This document shows, piece by piece, positions 45,338-58,200 of a DNA stretch of 64,000 nucleotides. Origin of the DNA: Hermatobates lingyangjiaoensis. Its lineage: Eukaryota > Arthropoda > Insecta > Hemiptera > Hermatobatidae. Below the pieces are notes generated by a model. That model had not been told where the DNA came from, did no database searches, and saw only the letters and a list, made by a program, of their open reading frames with translations. The stretch covers positions 930,001 through 994,000 of the forward strand of contig JAPFBL010000003.1 in NCBI GenBank assembly GCA_026182355.1, written 5' to 3'. Both the position numbers and the translations under genes were made by a program. Every line of letters starts with the position of its first letter. Position 1 is the first letter of the stretch.

Positions 45338-46290
45338 CAACTTAACCTCAGAAAATATATTTTTTTGTATAGTAAAAAACAAAAAAAATGTCCCTAAATT
45401 TGAAAAGCCTTACATTTTCTTATTATTTTATGCAAGACTCAATTTAGACTTAGTTGATAGCTAGTTAGTTGTGTTAAAAAAATTCAATAGAAAAATGTTA
45501 ATAATTAAGTTCTTCCTCTTTATTATAGATTCTAAAGTATGTTGTTCAAAGAATCTTAATTGAGGTATGTTCATTTCTTCGGAAGCAGCACAAAGTTGTC
45601 TATGACGCCTTCACGAAGTGACTGACTAATGACTCTGACATCCTCATTACTGATGTACTCCCCGTGTCCTCTCATACTGATGCACTTCATTACGGTGTAC
45701 TCCCTTATACTGATGTACTCGCTATGTTCATTATTTATATGGAAACTCTAGAGAAAAAATCTGGAAACGTGTGTCAGGCTTGGGGCTGTGGGTTGCCAAT
45801 ACCAATGCTTTGAGGGAGACTGCGACCTGATGAAACAAGGACTTCTCCATATACAACGTCCACAGAGTCTTTAGTTTGCTCTGATGTTTTTTAAGACCTC
45901 AGCAGATATTTCAAAGTATTTTTGGGTCACTCTACAGTAGCCAACTATTAAGGTCAGTAGAATCCACAACAGCTCTGCAAAACGCAAGGGTGGAGATACT
46001 GAGTCAACCTTACTCATTCCATGGTCACTCGATTAATGTTTATATTTTTAAAATAATATACTGATAACAATAAAACATCACTCAGTTTCAAAATGTAGTG
46101 GAATAATTACTTATAAGGCAAACCTGGTTCTGGAAAAGAAAGAATGTTTAAGAAAAGGATAACTGGGATGCTAAGGCAAGAAGGAGGGCGGAAGCTCGAG
46201 AATAGAAAGAGCCAATATTTGTGAGGAAGGGAAGCTAGTGAGGGATAGCTATGCGAGTCACGTAGCAGAGAGTTAGGACGGGGATGCTAA
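45060..46290. other. Unannotated stretch with a small tandem patch
   Basis: (TA)n at 45302-45336. 45640-45735 has four variants of ATACTGATGTACTC at irregular spacing. No gene recognised. Confidence 0.45.
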
Positions 46291-46746
46291 CGATGATCAG
46301 CAGAGGCCGGCAGCCTCGGAAACCACCGGTCTGCATTAAACAACCTCCACCCGCAATGGCACCAAGCGTCGAGTGAAGAGAAATACCATCCATAGTGACA
46401 ACCATTGGTCGTCTTCATTACCAAACTCAGCCAAGCAGTGTGCGATGATCAGCAGAGGCCAGCAGCCTCGGAAACCACCGGTCTGCATTAAACAACCTCG
46501 ACCCGCAATGGCACCAAGCGTTGAATGAAGAGAAATACCATCCATGGTGACAACCATTGGTCGTCTTCATTACAAAACTTAGCCAACAGTGTTGCGATGA
46601 TCAGGATCAAAAGATACACTTTCAATAGTGTCAGCCTCGAGCAACCACAAGACCATATTAAATCTCCTTCACCAACTGTTGGAATCAACAGGAACACCCT
46701 CTATCCTAGTATTCTTTGTGGATACTGACAGGTAATGGTCTGATAA
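46291..46746 (+). repeat. 152-bp tandem repeat, three units
   Basis: CGATGATCAG starts units at 46291, 46443 and 46595. Units 1 and 2 are nearly identical; unit 3 is partly diverged after 20 bp but keeps TATTAAA/CATTAAA, CACC..TGG and ATCAACAGG positions. The period is not a multiple of three and minus-strand frames through it (46336-46557 and 46488-46697) repeat the same peptide in shifted frames, so coding is unlikely. Confidence 0.85.
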
Positions 46747-47949
46747 AATAACTTCCACTTAAAATGTCTCCAACTTTTAGTATTAAGGGCAACACTTTTT
46801 ACAGTGGTACCCACGTCGAACTACAATTTTGCATACTGTCTTCACACCGGCGCGTAAGTCCATTTACTTTATGCTTGTGCAGTGTTCTTTTACTAGAGCT
46901 GTTACGTACAAGACTGTTGGTCAACTAGAGTGTAAATTAAAAATATGGTTAAAAAACGGTAGTAATATTATAAACTTATGACTATTTATCATACATATTT
47001 ATAATTATTCTACTATTTAAGCAAATTAGTATGATAAAGTCAAGAACAATTAAATAGAGGTTATGAAAAATGAATTATTATACAAATCCGTGATACCGCG
47101 TGAATCTTTGTTGTAGATATCCAACGGATTCACACTTACTTGGAGATGCACTACTTGCAAAACGTCTACATCAACGAATCACGAAGTATGACAGATTTGT
47201 TTATAATATGATATTAAAGAATAACATCCTTTTTAAAGAACATTTACAAATATATTTCTACGCTTAAATTAATAATTCCTTATCAAAATGCTTTGTTAAT
47301 TCCAAATACGAGTACGTTCTAATTTTTACATTTCCAAATTACTTGTTAAAAGACTACAAGATTTTTAAAAATATAAAGTAGCAGACGTCTATTAAGCTTG
47401 AGTTGACAAACAAATTTAAATTAATATAAACCAACGCATAAGTAAAACAAGTTGGAGTTATTCTAAGTTTCATATTATTTGGAAGTATATTTCCTGGTAA
47501 GTTCATGGAATTGTTTTCTTATGAAAATAATTTTAGATAATGTCTTATTCAAATTTTTAATATTCTAGTGTTAGTATTTAAAGGAAAGAATATTTGTGAA
47601 TTCACATAAAGCCATATAATCTTATTCATGATTATATTATAATTGCTATTATATTACATACGTATAAAATATAGGACACTTATTATAATTTACTAATAGT
47701 GTGATGTGGTAATTTCAATCTAGTCATAATGCTCTAAAATTAATCTAGAACTTAATTGCTCTAGAAGCAAATGAAGCAACTAGAGTAATAAAGCGTGACT
47801 TTTTATTGTTTATTAACGTTTAAAATTGATCAACCATTAAAAGTACCGCTGTCGGTTAATAACGGGAGTTCATGCTGTGAGGTTGAACCATAACCAGGTT
47901 GATCCGCCCAATGACATGTGTATTCATGGGGTGGATACAAGAATTCACA
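46747..47949. other. Unannotated stretch
   Basis: AT-rich, no feature recognised. Confidence 0.4.
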
Positions 47950-48062
47950 CAAACACGTGAAATAATAGTCAATTATCAAACAACAATATAAAATGGGGAA
48001 AAAAAGACCAAGATCCAACAGTAATAAGCGGCCTCCCGCCAGAGTTAAAAACCCAACTGACT
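47950..48062 (-). mobile_element. Decayed PLE family 1 terminus
   Basis: Minus strand: GGTTTTTAACTCTGGCGGGAGGCCGC..TGTTGGATCTTGGTC, then TTTTTCCCCATTTTATATTGTTGTTTGATAATTGACTATTATTTCACGTGTTTG. It is the family-1 order with CTGACGA changed to CTGGCGG and GAAA lost, so the ribozyme-like core is dead. Confidence 0.6.
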
Positions 48063-48184
48063 CATGGGGTGGTGTGGTATGATAATTAATCAAATAATAT
48101 ATTGCCAATACGTGGCAGAGTTTTATGAGAATGATAAGTATGTTGAAGACTTGGTTATTTTTTTTAAATCTTTGAATGTTGATG

Positions 48185-48535
48185 GAGGGTGGTTTGTTGC
48201 GAATTCCTGATGGGAATAGCGAAGGGCGCCGACGCTCACTGTTCTAGAAGATACTCATGTTGAGGTGATATGAATTCAATCCGCCGCCTGCTATCTCCTC
48301 GCCACCAGATCTACATTTGTTTATACACCTGTTATCTGAAATCCTTTCAATTCCCTGACTATTTATACTGGCCGAGATGTAATGTTATCGCAGCCGCCCA
48401 AGTTGCCTCTATCTGCCGCCCTCTGACCTCCGGCCAGTCTAAACATCACATCATCTTCTCAACTAATTCTCACGCCATCCCCTCCCAACCCTCCTGCTCT
48501 ACAATTGTTTTAACCTGTTCAAAAAAAAAAACCCT
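48185..48535. other. GC-richer island of unknown content
   Basis: CpG-containing, C/T-rich block ending in an A10 run (about 48523-48532). The 89-codon plus-strand frame (48270-48539) has no domain I know. The poly(A)-like end suggests a processed insert, but no source is identified. Confidence 0.3.
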
Positions 48536-51500
48536 CTAAAATCATGCAACTTAGAGGCAATCAAAATAAAAATGAAATCTGAGTAAAATATATTCTTCGA
48601 ATTTATTACAGTGAAATATTAATAATCAAGAATTAAAACTTACATTAATAATCTTAAAAGATAAACAGATTTATTAATTAACAGTTAAAATATTTACTCA
48701 AAAATCAAAAGAAGAACAAACAAATCCCTGAGGAGTACCACATGATTACCATCTGTATTGCTTTGATTTATTAAATATTTTATGTAATCATTACCTATAA
48801 TCCAATAAGTTAAATATTACCAAGATGTTAATATTTAGATGTTAAAGAAGACAACATTATGTCTTCATAATATAATTATGAATCATAATAATATATTAAA
48901 AACACACTACCACCAGTATAACCTTCATTTTCAAATACAATATATCTTTTGTTTCTCACAAGATTTTGAATAACATTAAAATTTTCTAGGTCAATAGTAC
49001 AAATCTATTTAAAGTAATTTTACACAAGTGCAAAAGGATTTCACAAGAATTTTTTCTCTCTTTATATTATACCTCCCACATATACTCATTCGTTTTAGTT
49101 AGTTTTGCCATTCGTTTTTGATATACTCATTCGTTTTTGCCATATATCTTAATTCCTTAAGGTGATTGTCTTGCATTAACATAATATGTTTTTGCTCATA
49201 ATCACATAATACGTCAATGTTTTTGCTTCTTCCAGATAGAGTCTTCATTTTTCGTGTAATGTTAATTTCAGCTTGTATAAATGGTAGGGAAGAGAACAAT
49301 ATCCAGATAGATAACCTACATATACATTTATAATACTTTCTTTAAAGTTTTATTACATTAATTACAAATTTAAGTTCAGTAAGATTTTAGTTTTTTGGAC
49401 AGAATTATACATAGTTGTAGCTACCTTGAATCTCCTTCCTAATTCATCATTCCTTAATATCACTTTTGAGAAAGCTATTATGTTATAGAAAAGCGCTCCA
49501 GGTCACAGGAGATATGTTTGGCATAACACTTTTCCAACATGTTCACTGAGTCATTCTTTTGTTTACCATCTCGTTCAGGTACCATCCACATAAGAGATTA
49601 CTGATTTTACTGTTAATTATTGACCCAATCGTATACAGACCAGAGCCTTTGTCATGATATCAGAAAACTAGCTACCAACTCAGGTGTTCATTTGTAATTA
49701 CTTAAACAGCTCATGTACAATAACCATGAGGAGGACAAAAATATTGTTTCTGGTAACATATAGCCCAAACTTTTTTAATATTAAAATATAACATACGTAT
49801 TTTCATATTTTAATTTGTGAGATCATTTAGTTTAATCGACTCGTTACTTTGGGATAGCAATAGAACAGATATATTCATAAAACATTAATTGACATTTCAT
49901 GTTATAAATGCAGTGAACATTCCATGAGTCATGTAGTTGCAATTTTCGAGTGTTTTAGAGAAGACGACAAGTTGAGTTAAACACTTTAACAATTAAGTTA
50001 TTAATATCATAGAATGCTCTTTACAACGTACCACTTGAGAGTGCCAATCAAACGGCTGTGAAGTCGTGAGTTAGAACCGTTTTAATATACATATGATTGT
50101 GAAAGTGGTTAATAGGTGAGTTAGGGATGTAGGTTACGGAGTGAAGGAGGAAGCATGGTATCTGTCGGTCCTAAGCAAACACCAGTATCCCAACTAACCA
50201 TCATCCCTATCAATACAGTTCTCTTCACTGATAATTGAAACATGGCAAGAAAAGTCCTCTCTAGTCACCTTCAATCCAGAAACTCTCCTAAGAGATTACA
50301 GACGATTCAACTTACATTTACCTATCTGTTTCATTAACTCACAATACTTCTGTGTATATTTATTACACTCATTTCATTGCGAATTCTGGAATTCCTTTTA
50401 CAGTAAATAGTCGATTGAGAAGTGCAACTGACTTAGGCTTTCTGAACTACCATGATATATTAATTGAATGGTAGTACTGGAGTTTAGGATGATTAGCGTG
50501 CTTGTTAATGGTGCCAGAGATCTCGAGTTGTTAAATCAATTTCACTCTAGATTTTTCATGTGGGAGAGATTCACTCCAACAAATTAAATTTTACAAAGAC
50601 AACATATGATCTTTATAATGATTATTGTAACTGTATATCCTATTAACTGATAGTCATTCTAGACAACTGGTAAGAGGTCTTTTACTTTAATAGGTAATAA
50701 GTAAAAGTTGATAGAAGTACTGTCTTAAATGAGTAGACAGTAAGTGCCAGTCGACAAATCCTATCACATTCGGATAACCTTATGCAGGCGATCCCGCAGT
50801 AAATTGGGAAATGGCTAATTAATATTCAAACGATTTGTTAAGTAAGAGGTGCCAAACCCATTTCTGTCTACTGGCCAGAAACAACTCCCTCAGCGGACCA
50901 CACACATGGGATTAGAATTATTAATGCCGGTTAGTATTGATTTTTCAGTTTATAAAAACAATTAATTTGACTGGCATAATTACACAGTAAAGTAAGCGTG
51001 ATATACTCGTATACCTTTTCTATTTAAAAAAAAGTAAAATGTCTTTTTTTTTTAACAACGTTGTAGTCAGTGTGTCAAACAGATTTATCATGTTTGGAGC
51101 AGAGACATTATTACTTCATTCATAATCTAAGACATGACTCAGTTACCCTTTAAAAAGGACCTTCTTATCCCCTTCGATATAACGAAATAGTTTCAGATAT
51201 AAACGTGGCTGCCAAAGTTTAAATGAGACGTTTAACACGTCTAAGTAACGTCCTAATTGTCATACATTGTCAGAGTTAAAATGAGCCTTGATTACATTAT
51301 TAGAAATTAAATTAGAAGTTTTGCCTTGATGCGATGTGACATAGGAGTCTCCGAAGATTCATTTGCCCACCACTGACCACCTTGAGGACCACCACCTCCA
51401 CAAGCACTCTTAAAATTACTGGCTTATCTGTAACAACTATGATCATCCACAGAGACCACTTCGGAAGCTATTACTGGATGTTTAACTCATAAACGATATT

Positions 51501-52439
51501 AGCTTACACCTGTTACTTCAAATGTTGTGCAAAAATTTTTTCCTAGCATGTGAACACTATAGAAGTAGCTTTTAACTCCAGTAGAATCCACAACTTAATC
51601 CAGAAGAAAGATGTTGATTTTATTCCTACAGGATTATACAACATATTCGACCAAACACATTGCGAATGGAGTGGACGTTCGTAAATTTACATGGTGACGA
51701 TTATATAATAAGAACTAAATCTGATTTATTAAGGGTTCCAGGATTCAGGACAAAACTCAATGAGCAAATTATCAGTCTCAAGTTTAAACTAACAACAAAG
51801 TAATTCCAAAATAAGATTCATTCATTTTCTTAGAACTGTATTGAAAAAAAGCGTAACTGTGAACGGATCACGATCCAAATAAAAGATACCACCCGCCCAT
51901 CTCTAGTGTCAACATAATTGCTACAAGTTTATTTAATTACACGATAAATCTTTTCCAATGTTGGATTTGATTTATAAACAAATACTGATTCGAAGGAAAT
52001 GGAAGGAAGAGGTCTGTTTGGATCACGTATCGCTTCTTATCTGTTGCATCCAATGGCCAATTCATTGCTCCCTCTCTCAATTAACTCTGCTTAATTTCTT
52101 TTCATCCGCGAGTAAAATAAACTCTAGGTCTCTGTAAATATTTGAACCCTAATTTCATTCTGTCCTCCACACTTATCAACAGATGTCTTGTGAGTGATAA
52201 GGTGATAACAGTTTTTATCTAGATATTAATTCAGTTTTACCACTTCCAATTCATTGAAACTTACCACTTTCTGCTAAACATACCTCTTGACGCTGCGTCT
52301 TTTTACATTTCATCACTCTCTTCTACATGTCGATGCATCATCATAATTCTATAATAGATATAGTTTCATATGTATATATAACAGATTTGTAATTAAATTA
52401 AATTTAAATTGTTGTTAAAAATTTTAACATATAAAATTG
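48536..52439. other. Long unannotated stretch
   Basis: 49080-49142 has a twofold ATATACTCATTCGTTTT repeat. At 50470-50575 GATTAGCGTGCTT..GAGATCTCGAGTTGTTAAATC could be a decayed tRNA-like SINE head. No gene recognised. Confidence 0.35.
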
Positions 52440-52445
52440 TAATTC

Positions 52446-52479
<34 letters not shown>

Positions 52480-52481
<2 letters not shown>

Positions 52482-52787
52482 AACTAATGTTTATTGGCAC
52501 TCGGTCAGTTCTTCAGGTTCAAATTCAAATTAAACAACTCTAAAACCAACGTTTCGGTTTTTATTTAGAACCTTTTTTATAGGTAGAAGTATAAATTTTG
52601 AAACAGAAAAACTAAGTATTACATTACAAATTATTTTACAAAGAAAAATAGTCTGTGGATTTCAACGACAACTGTAGTTAATTTAAAAGGTTTTAAATAA
52701 AAACCAAAACGTTGGCAATGAGAGTTTAATTTGAACCTGAAGAACTGACCGCGTCCCGATAAACTTTAGTTTTGTTTCTATTCCACG
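52480..52787. mobile_element. PLE-like family 6 inverted pair
   Basis: Left part (52480-52577) and right part (52685-52787) are reverse complements in blocks: TCAGTTCTTCAGGTTCAAATT, CCAACGTTT and GGTTTTTATTTA..AACC. The intervening 52577-52680 matches 4440-4550. (TA)n tracts flank at 52450-52478 and 52815-52858. GAAACGTTGG with palindromic AACGTT is the stem III-like part; CTGANGA is not clear. Confidence 0.55.
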
Positions 52788-52814
52788 GTCGATACTTTCA
52801 TCAATATTTATATG

Positions 52815-52861
<47 letters not shown>

Positions 52862-52869
52862 TCGTTGAA

Positions 52870-53063
52870 AATACAATGTAGATAAACAAACATAGAGAAC
52901 TTAAAAAGACACTCACAGTCTCTAATTTTCGGTTTGAACCGATTTCATGAGAGATAAGAGAGGGAAACCAAGCGTTTTGGTATAGAGACGGTTGGAGACC
53001 GTCTCCAACAATCTCTGTACCAAAACGCTTGGTTTCCCTCTCTTATCTCTCATGAAATCGGTT
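52870..53063. mobile_element. PLE family 5 palindrome with a 1-nt spacer
   Basis: Arms 52937-52999 and 53001-53063 (63 bp each, about 3 mismatches) separated by a single C. The outer left side continues into the hammerhead-like motif on the minus strand (52920-52951) with core CTCATGA, one substitution from CTGATGA and therefore probably inactive. Confidence 0.65.
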
Positions 53064-54708
53064 TTGGTGTTTAGAATTCCGTACATTGTCCGTATATGAA
53101 TTCCGTGAAATTCTACATACCGAATGAATACATGACCAGGTGTACTCATAGTAAAATGCATGATTCGACTTCATGGTTGCCTATAGAAATTCATTACTTG
53201 AACCATGATTAAAGTGATAAATTAATTGAAGATAAATTCAATTAATTGAATTAGCATATGATAGGAAAACTGTCTACATTTGTATTTAACAACGATTAGA
53301 AAGTACTAACTTCATCCAAGAAGACAAAATCCAATAATACATTTAACCAGCATGATATAGTCAAAGTTTAGGTAAGGTAATCGGTAAAGGCGAAAAAAGT
53401 AACAAGTATGGGAGGTCACGTGACGTGAGTCACTTTGAAATTCGAGCAGGTATTAGTAGAGACTAAAAGGCCCTCTCTATACTTACTATTTATATATGTA
53501 TCAAATAAATCTCTACAATATAAACAGAGAAACAAAAACACAAAATTAAGACAGACTGTCAGGATTCTCAATTATTTTGGCAACTTTTCAGTCTTCAGCT
53601 GTAATTAAAAATATACAATACTGGAGAAACGAAAAAGATGACAAATCATTACTGTAGATATATAACACGAAAAACACACCGACAAATAACATCTATCGTA
53701 ATGAGCAGGAATTAATGCTTAAGTGTCAACCATTAATTTGATGACGGGTGCCAGCCGCTAAGCAAACTGAAGAAGGGGAGCAAAAATAGTAAAGAAAGAA
53801 AACATAAATATAAAATCCATTATAGAAAAAAAGGAAGTAATAAGATTAATGAGAAAAAATATTAATTATAGTGATTTATTCCAATAGTGTTAGGCGTTAT
53901 AACGAGACAAATATAAACTTCCTATGAAAATTCATAAGGACTTTCCTGTCAAACCCTTTCCTCGGCTGTATAGATAAGTTAGGACAAGGTTGTTTTGGTG
54001 TTTAGCCGTCATTTTTCCTGTATTTTCATTGATTACTTTTGTGGAACATTTTCTGAATATCTCGAATACGAGTCAAATGATTGGCCACTTCCACATGCTG
54101 CAATCACACCCTTAGAATCGACATTTCAATTTTATTTGAAACATTTTCGGTACACAATATAGGAATTTTTGAAAAAAAAAATCGCTATAAGGAGAATAAA
54201 ATGTGACTGGGACAGAGACAATGCGGTGCTTCCATGATTTCTTTGGGATGAATCGTCCTAATAACATGTACATTTCCTTGTAACAAAAGTTAAAAGATTT
54301 CAGTTTGAGGATTTCTATTTGAACCTATAGATCTGCTGAACAAATTTCTAAATATTTTACATGGTAAGTATATGCTTCAGTTGTGCGTTTGATAGATAAC
54401 TAATTAAAATGCAGAACACGGGGATTATGAGCATCTAATGGGATTATGAGCAACTACAAGATAATATAGGACACACAAGAGGGAAAAATGTTATTTCGAA
54501 CTAGAGATAAGGCAAAATGAAAGATATACCTTCAGGTTACATATTATATATATTAAGATAAATTAAAACACAAATATCATAACAAACAACTACTGTGTTT
54601 CCAAGCAAGCATGTTGAACTCATTCTGGTTAAACAGTCACAAAAAATTAATTTTATCTCAGGAAGACCAAAGGTATAAATGTTGCATAAGTATAACAGTT
54701 ATGTAAAG
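53064..54708. other. Unannotated stretch
   Basis: 53515-53610 has a PLE-like tail on the minus strand (CTGAAGACTGAAAAGTTGCC..TTTGTGTTTTTGTTTCTCTG), too decayed to assign. Nothing else recognised. Confidence 0.35.
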
Positions 54709-55033
54709 GTTTTTTTTTTATTTTATTGTTTAAAGCGATCTTCTAGTGGGTGATAACGTCATCCGTTCATCGGCTTTTTGTTTGATCGGTGATTCTACAG
54801 AGTCTACATTGGGAGTCCTGAATTTTGCCTAACTTAAGTGAATTTCTAGTAGGGATCTTTAACAATTACCTGACATCGTACAGGCTCGGGATGACAGCTT
54901 AATACGTCCTCTCCGAGGGACGACATACTCACATTTATTCACCCCCCGAGTGAATAAATCTAGGGCCAGGTGGAGATCGAACTCCGAACAACCAGCTCAG
55001 AGGCGTATACGTTAGCCACTGAGCTAACCTGGA
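54709..55033 (-). mobile_element. tRNA-derived SINE, copy 2
   Basis: Minus strand: CCAGGTTAGCTCAGTGGC (head, 55032 downward) with an A box, GGAGTTCGATCTC-type B box, then the same body as copy 1 (1436-1742) including TCGTCCCTCGGAGAGGACG and CCCGAGCCTGTACGATGTCAGG. It ends in an A-rich tail (T10 on plus at about 54710). ATGTAAAG occurs at 54701-54708 and 55045-55052 and may be a target-site duplication. Confidence 0.9.
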
Positions 55034-56041
55034 ACCTAAATGATATGTAAAGATGTAGTATGATAGAAACAATAAATACATCCACTCGAGTCATATTTGC
55101 TTGAAACAAACAACTATAAATTCGATATTTCTTCTTTTTTTATAATTTTCGTGAACATGATCAAATTAATTTGGACAATAATTCCCATGTTTATCAGGGA
55201 AGTATATTTAATATTTCCATGTTTATATAATTCTCAGTTTATCAGTTAAACAAAAATATTGCAGAGATATCATTGAATCAGATAGTCACATTGTAAAACT
55301 TATGCAAATTTAATACACTTTATGAAGCTGTTAGGATTTACTGAAGGGAATAAAATTAATGAAGACAAAATACCATAGCTGATTTGTAAAGGTGTTGGAT
55401 TTCCTTGTTCTGCAAGTCAAAATTCTAAGATTTATGAGTGTAAAACAATGCGTTAGCCTATCATTAATGTTAACATTTTATATTGATGTTGAGGACTGGA
55501 TAGGCAACACTGCGAGCAAAGCCGGCCGACCCATGGCCCACATGGAGAACTCCCCCCAACCATAACTCACTAACAATTGGACACAATTCCTTTTCGTCTT
55601 TTTCTTTATCACTATTTATTAAAAAAATCCATTATAATAAATGCTTTATTTTATTTTAAATATATAAATTAAATATACTGTTAATATAAAACTTATTTCA
55701 TGTTTACACAGCTAAAATATACCTAGAAAAACCTGAGATTCACTGTCAAAATATACCTAGAAAAATGTTGAGGTTAAATTAAAGATTCTCAAATAGGTAG
55801 AAAATTTTGACTCCAATGTCTTATAAAAACTAAACGGTCCATCGAAACAACATGTGTAATTACAAATAAAAATCAAGTAAAAGAATTTACACGATTTTTT
55901 TCTGTATTTCGACTCCTATAGTCTTTAGATCAAATAGTCTGCTAGATGGGTAAAGTCACTGCCTAACTATCTAGCAAACACTTTTCCTGAAGATTACGGT
56001 TGGCTTCAGAGAAGAAGTAAAATGCTTCAGACTTTCAAACA
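55034..56041. other. Unannotated stretch
   Basis: A GC-richer patch at 55490-55570 has no recognised content; the remainder is AT-rich. Confidence 0.4.
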
Positions 56042-56388
56042 TACACTCATACCTCGGTTTAGTGGACTAAGAGAGATGAACACCGGTCCGGTATTCCCGA
56101 TTGTCCGAAGTTTCCGATACCACTGTATTTCATGTTTTTAATCAACCCAATTTTCTGTTATACTGTTAAATTGACTCTTTTCAGCTTTTCTACAGGGTTT
56201 ACAGGTGCCCTGGTTAAAAAAAATATTTAATATTAGACAAAAAAGACACAAAACAGGTCAAAAAATGTTGAAAAACACGGACCAAACAGCTACACGTGTT
56301 CCGCCAGAGCTGTAAACAAAGCTACAGATTTTGTCCGTTGCTTCCAAATCCATTAAAGTGAGGTCCGTTAAATCGAGGCATATAATTT
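56042..56388. mobile_element. Tigger/pogo-like MITE (non-autonomous DNA transposon)
   Basis: Left end CATACCTCGGTTTAGTGGAC (about 56048-56067) and right end, on the minus strand, TATGCCTCGATTTAACGGAC form imperfect terminal inverted repeats. CATACCTCG is the characteristic end of Tigger/pogo-type (Tc1-mariner superfamily) elements, which target TA; TA lies at both borders. About 340 bp with no transposase. Short GTCCGAA/GTCCGTT blocks repeat inside both ends. Confidence 0.7.
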
Positions 56389-57489
56389 ATTCTCTGTAAT
56401 TATAGGTAAATATGTATGCTAGCAATCAATATAAAATCCACTGAAAATAGCTATATCATAAAAATGCCTTATCTTTGTGAAGTAAGGTGCTTTAGTTTGA
56501 TGAAGCAGGGTTGATTATGTTACTTACATGTCTGCGCTGCGAGACTGTGTCGGACAGGGAGCTCAGTGCTACTGGGACTTCAATGGACCTATCTGAGTGA
56601 TTTGATCCCTCCTATCGCACCTATTGTTCTCTCGCTTTATCACACTATCCTCCTCTCTTTCTCTCACCTGGACCTGGACGGGGCTCGCTTTACACAGATG
56701 AAGAAACGGCACGTGCCATTCGTCCATATCACGACCTTGCTCTCTGCTTGACCAATAGCAGCTCAGATTGGTAGCTACCAGTGTGGTCGTTAAACTGATT
56801 ACCAGGCATCGAAGAGACGTTAAAAACCGTTTTAATGCCAAACAGTTAAACATTATTGGTCAACATAAACGTAATCTTGTTTATTAAATTCCTGATACTT
56901 ATCAACTAAATACTCGTTACAATTACAATCCACAATTCTATTTACATATTTTATTAAATGGGCTAAAAAGTGCAACTAACCAAAAGGAACGATTTGAACT
57001 ACTAAAAAGAGAGGCATTTCTGAAATTGCCAAAGAATCCACACGATGTACATTTGATGTAACCACAACAATGCCATATGCACTTTTTAGTTGTAAAGTCA
57101 TTTCATAATTACATATTTATTTAATAAGAAAAAACTTTAAAAAATCGAATAAAATTAATTAAATTAAACAAATTTATTATTCAAAATTAAAAGGCAATCC
57201 ACACATCTATCTCCCCCCCCCCCCCCCCCCAATCAGCAAATATATCACGTCTAACTCTAGATCTATGATGTTAGATTAAGATACACAAAGCTTTTAAATG
57301 TAAGAATGAATCTCACTTAACCTAGTTAGTCTTTTTATAAATTTACACTCAAGTGACATATAGGGATAAAAACACAGTTTTTATGTTAGGACTTATAGTT
57401 GATCAATATGTTATGTTGGTTGATTTACAAACTGATGACGTAAGGTGTGTAAAAAAATCATAAATAACAGATCCTAAGAATCAAAAACA
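56389..57489. other. Unannotated stretch
   Basis: A GC-richer island at 56520-56780 (including GACCAATAGCAGCTC) has no recognised exon. A pure C18 run lies at 57213-57230. AT-rich elsewhere. Confidence 0.4.
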
Positions 57490-58200
57490 TAGAAAACATT
57501 TTCATAATGAAGATCCTGAGGAACACATTTTCGTTATCAAGAATGGAGAATACAAACATACATACTGTAACCAGGGTCAAGAAAAAACCTTTAGAACATC
57601 ATCATTAATTTCATTGCAAGCAAGCGATTGTGGCCAAGTGTGATATAACAAAGGTCAAGAAAAAGAATTATCATAAAGACAAAACACACATCTCTTGTGT
57701 CTTTATAACCAATTGACGTTGTAGCTGACGTCCAGTGAAACTTCAAGGACAACAAACATGTGGAACGTACATCATGTTCTAACAAAGTGATGTTGAAACT
57801 AAAGTGAAATAAATATCGTTATCTTAGAGGGGAGAGCTACTTCACGATATGACCACAAGTCGTACTGTAACTAAGGCTAAAAAAAAAATTCATTGGGAAA
57901 GATCTTTTGTGACGTTATACGAGTAACTACGTGATGTTATCTGAGGTCACCAAAAAACTTATATCCTTTTATAACTAAGTGATGTTATAAGTGAGGTCGA
58001 GAAAAAGATCTTAGGGACCAAATCATTGTGTCATTCTAACAGCCATTGAGGTTGAGCAAAGATGTATATAGAGAAAATGTTGTTCAGTTATATGTGATGT
58101 TCTTACTGAGGTTGAGAAGGAAGATCTTAGTGAACAGATATTTTGTGTCAATATAAATCAGTGTCGTTGAACTTAAGTCATGAAAAAATCCTTATCTTTG
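57490..58200 (+). repeat. Decayed tandem array, period roughly 60-75 bp
   Basis: Recurring blocks AAGATCTTAGGGAAC, TTTGTGTCATTATAAC, AAGTGATGTTATAAC and TGAGGTCGAGAAAAA occur in this order several times (clearest at 57890-58145; weaker at 57500-57790). Unit length is irregular, so the figure is approximate. No coding content. Confidence 0.55.

Noticed and set aside
46336..46697. Two minus-strand ORFs sharing a peptide
   Set aside because: The shared peptide is a by-product of the 152-bp tandem repeat, whose period shifts frame between units.
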